The notes beneath the pieces are model-generated. The model did no database searches. It was not told the DNA's origin and was given only the letters and a program-made list of their open reading frames with translations. DNA of 12,650 bases from Anaerolineae bacterium (lineage in GTDB: Bacteria > Chloroflexota > Anaerolineae > UBA4142). A program made the position numbers and the translations under genes. Each line of letters begins with the position of its first letter. The stretch's first letter is position 1. Shown one piece after another: positions 11,361 to 12,650 of this stretch. Where the stretch lies: assembly GCA_026417715.1 (NCBI GenBank), contig JAOACU010000053.1, forward strand, positions 1 through 12,650. The letters run 5' to 3'.

Positions 11361-12650
11361 ATGGAAAATAAAGTCATTCCTCTCAGCGTTCTCTTTGGCA
11401 TTTTGCTTGTTCTTGCATTGGCGTTGATACTCACAATGCCCGGCGCAGATGCGCCGACGCCCAACACCGTGCCGAGCGCGCGCTATGGCATCGGCAACTA
11501 TTGTCTCGAATGTCATACGACGACGCCCGCGCGCGCGCTCGATGTCTTGCGTCCGGTCGAATGGGCGCGCGATATTCCATGCGATACACTCCGCAAAGCG
11601 TACGAAGGTGTTTGGCAAACCGATACGCTCATCGCCGCGTTCCAGAACGCGCAAAACGATGTGCGCGCGTTTGGAATGGACACCAGCGCGCCTGCCAAGC
11701 GCATCAACGCGCAACGCGTCATCGCGGAACGATTCGCGCGCGAGGATGCTGTTTCGCTTGCCACGATCACGAATCGCTATCAAGCCGCGCGCTTTCAAAT
11801 GAACAAGGCGTACGCAGCAATGAACGACGCGCGCGCGGAGCGCGATCGAATGTTCATTCTGATTGCGGTGGCGCTGGCAACGCTATTCGTGTTGAGTGGC
11901 ATCGTCATCGGTTGGCGCAACACCCAGCGCGCAGGGACGATGGGCAAATCGTCCACACCGCGCACGGCGTGGGCACTCACAATCGTTGGAATGCTCGTTG
12001 TGTTCGTTCTGTTCGCTAGCCCCTTGTTCGCGTTCGCGCCACCTCTGCCCACACCCACCGAAGAGGAAACCGAACGCCAAACTGCTGTTGACCAAGCGAC
12101 GCGCGTGAGCGATGCGATTGCGCGCGCCTCGGTGCAAGCGTGGGTGTTGGGTCACATCGGCGCGCAGTGGAATGCAACAGACAAGGCGCAAGCCCACAAC
12201 GCGTACGCCGACGCATTGACCGCCGCGCGTGACAAGCAGACAAACGCATCGGCGTACTGGGGACAACTTCAAGCCCTGCGCGAGAGCGCGGCAACGTGGA
12301 ACACGGCGACGCAAGACCTTGCCGTGTATCGCGCGGATAAAATCGAAACGGCGGCGCGACAAACCTGGCACTATCGCGCCATCGCTAACGAGTGGCTGGC
12401 TGTTGACAAAACCAAAGCCACCGAACTGTTGCAACTTGCACTCAACGCCAATCTCCAATCTCCAATCTCCAATCTCCGCGATCTCGAACTGCGCGCCCTC
12501 GCCGTCACCTACGCCAAACTCGATACGAACAAAGCGAACGAACTAATGACCCAAGTGCGCGATCCATTCTTGCGCGCGTGGGGCTGGCGCGAAATGGGGC
12601 AATTCGACAAAGCCACCCAAGCCGCGCGCGAGGTGAAATCGCCGTACGAT
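11361..12650 (+). CDS. Membrane c-type cytochrome with helical-repeat C-terminal domain (3' end outside window)
   Basis: The frame is open from ATG 11361 to the window end, giving 430 residues so far. Order of parts: N-terminal signal or anchor helix (about 6-26); an outside domain with one heme c site, CLECH (48-52), and a second conserved-looking Cys (C74, DIPCDTLRK); a helical, charged segment (about 110-163); two membrane helices (about 164-184 and 203-226); a proline/threonine/glutamate-rich linker (227-240); and then a long alpha-helical region whose last part has TPR-like or HEAT-like helix pairs (RALAVTYAKLD, then RAWGWREMGQFDKATQAA). Residues 364-372 (NLQSPISNL) are encoded by four AATCTCC heptads. 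Neighbours suggest it serves the NrfD complex as a cytochrome or assembly factor. I do not recognise the family. Confidence 0.85.
   Translation, partial: MENKVIPLSVLFGILLVLALALILTMPGADAPTPNTVPSARYGIGNYCLECHTTTPARALDVLRPVEWARDIPCDTLRKAYEGVWQTDTLIAAFQNAQNDVRAFGMDTSAPAKRINAQRVIAERFAREDAVSLATITNRYQAARFQMNKAYAAMNDARAERDRMFILIAVALATLFVLSGIVIGWRNTQRAGTMGKSSTPRTAWALTIVGMLVVFVLFASPLFAFAPPLPTPTEEETERQTAVDQATRVSDAIARASVQAWVLGHIGAQWNATDKAQAHNAYADALTAARDKQTNASAYWGQLQALRESAATWNTATQDLAVYRADKIETAARQTWHYRAIANEWLAVDKTKATELLQLALNANLQSPISNLRDLELRALAVTYAKLDTNKANELMTQVRDPFLRAWGWREMGQFDKATQAAREVKSPYD
12450..12477 (+). repeat. Four perfect AATCTCC heptads inside a coding sequence
   Basis: AATCTCC is repeated exactly at 12450, 12457, 12464 and 12471. 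It is the same word as in the right arm of the dsrB-dsrD gap. It encodes NLQSPISNL in the reading frame of the membrane cytochrome and sits between two helical repeats, probably in a loop. No facing complementary arm is visible within the remaining window. Confidence 0.95.

Overview
The window is one co-directional (+ strand) operon for dissimilatory sulfite reduction. It is cut at both ends: dsrA enters at the left edge and a membrane cytochrome gene runs off the right edge. The first half is a compact dsrAB-dsrD-dsrC-dsrMK set. DsrD and a DsrC with both C-terminal cysteines argue for the reductive direction (sulfite to sulfide) rather than sulfur oxidation. The host is therefore probably an anaerobic sulfite or sulfate reducer. 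No sat, apr or qmo gene lies in the window, so full sulfate reduction cannot be claimed. The phylum is not fixed by the sequence. The moderate-to-high GC and the short tandem hairpins in nearly every gap remind me of Chloroflexota-type genome bins, but that is only an impression.

Layout: dsrA (partial, 1-692), dsrB (692-1753), dsrD (1861-2076), dsrC (2154-2474), dsrM (2632-3384), dsrK (3377-4828), diheme c-type lipoprotein (4917-5204), Rieske protein (5331-5771), monoheme c-type cytochrome (5869-6231), Tat-exported molybdopterin-family catalytic-type subunit (6439-8817), 4x[4Fe-4S] subunit (8926-9606), NrfD-family quinone-interacting membrane subunit (9728-11065), a 52-aa single-span membrane peptide (11153-11311), and a membrane c-type cytochrome with a helical-repeat C-terminus (11361 to beyond the end).

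How the parts fit: DsrAB reduces sulfite and loads sulfur on DsrC. DsrMK is expected to carry electrons from menaquinol, through the two b hemes of DsrM, to the iron-sulfur sites of DsrK, which reduces the DsrC trisulfide. Where dsrJ-dsrO-dsrP normally follow dsrMK, this operon instead has a larger respiratory module. Its order (cytochrome c, MopB, FeS, NrfD) resembles Qrc, Psr or alternative complex III, and it has an added low-potential-type Rieske protein and two further c-type cytochromes. I infer a composite quinone/cytochrome circuit dedicated to sulfite reduction. This is the main candidate for an undescribed system.

A second theme lies between the genes. Every gap longer than about 75 bp carries a tandem array of 7-, 8- or 9-bp words, arranged as facing inverted arms that can form long hairpins. 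Each gap has its own word, and the arrays stop just short of the ribosome-binding site. One such array (four copies of AATCTCC) lies inside the last coding sequence, in frame. Gaps where genes overlap (dsrA/dsrB, dsrM/dsrK) have none. No convincing promoter or Rho-independent terminator was seen.
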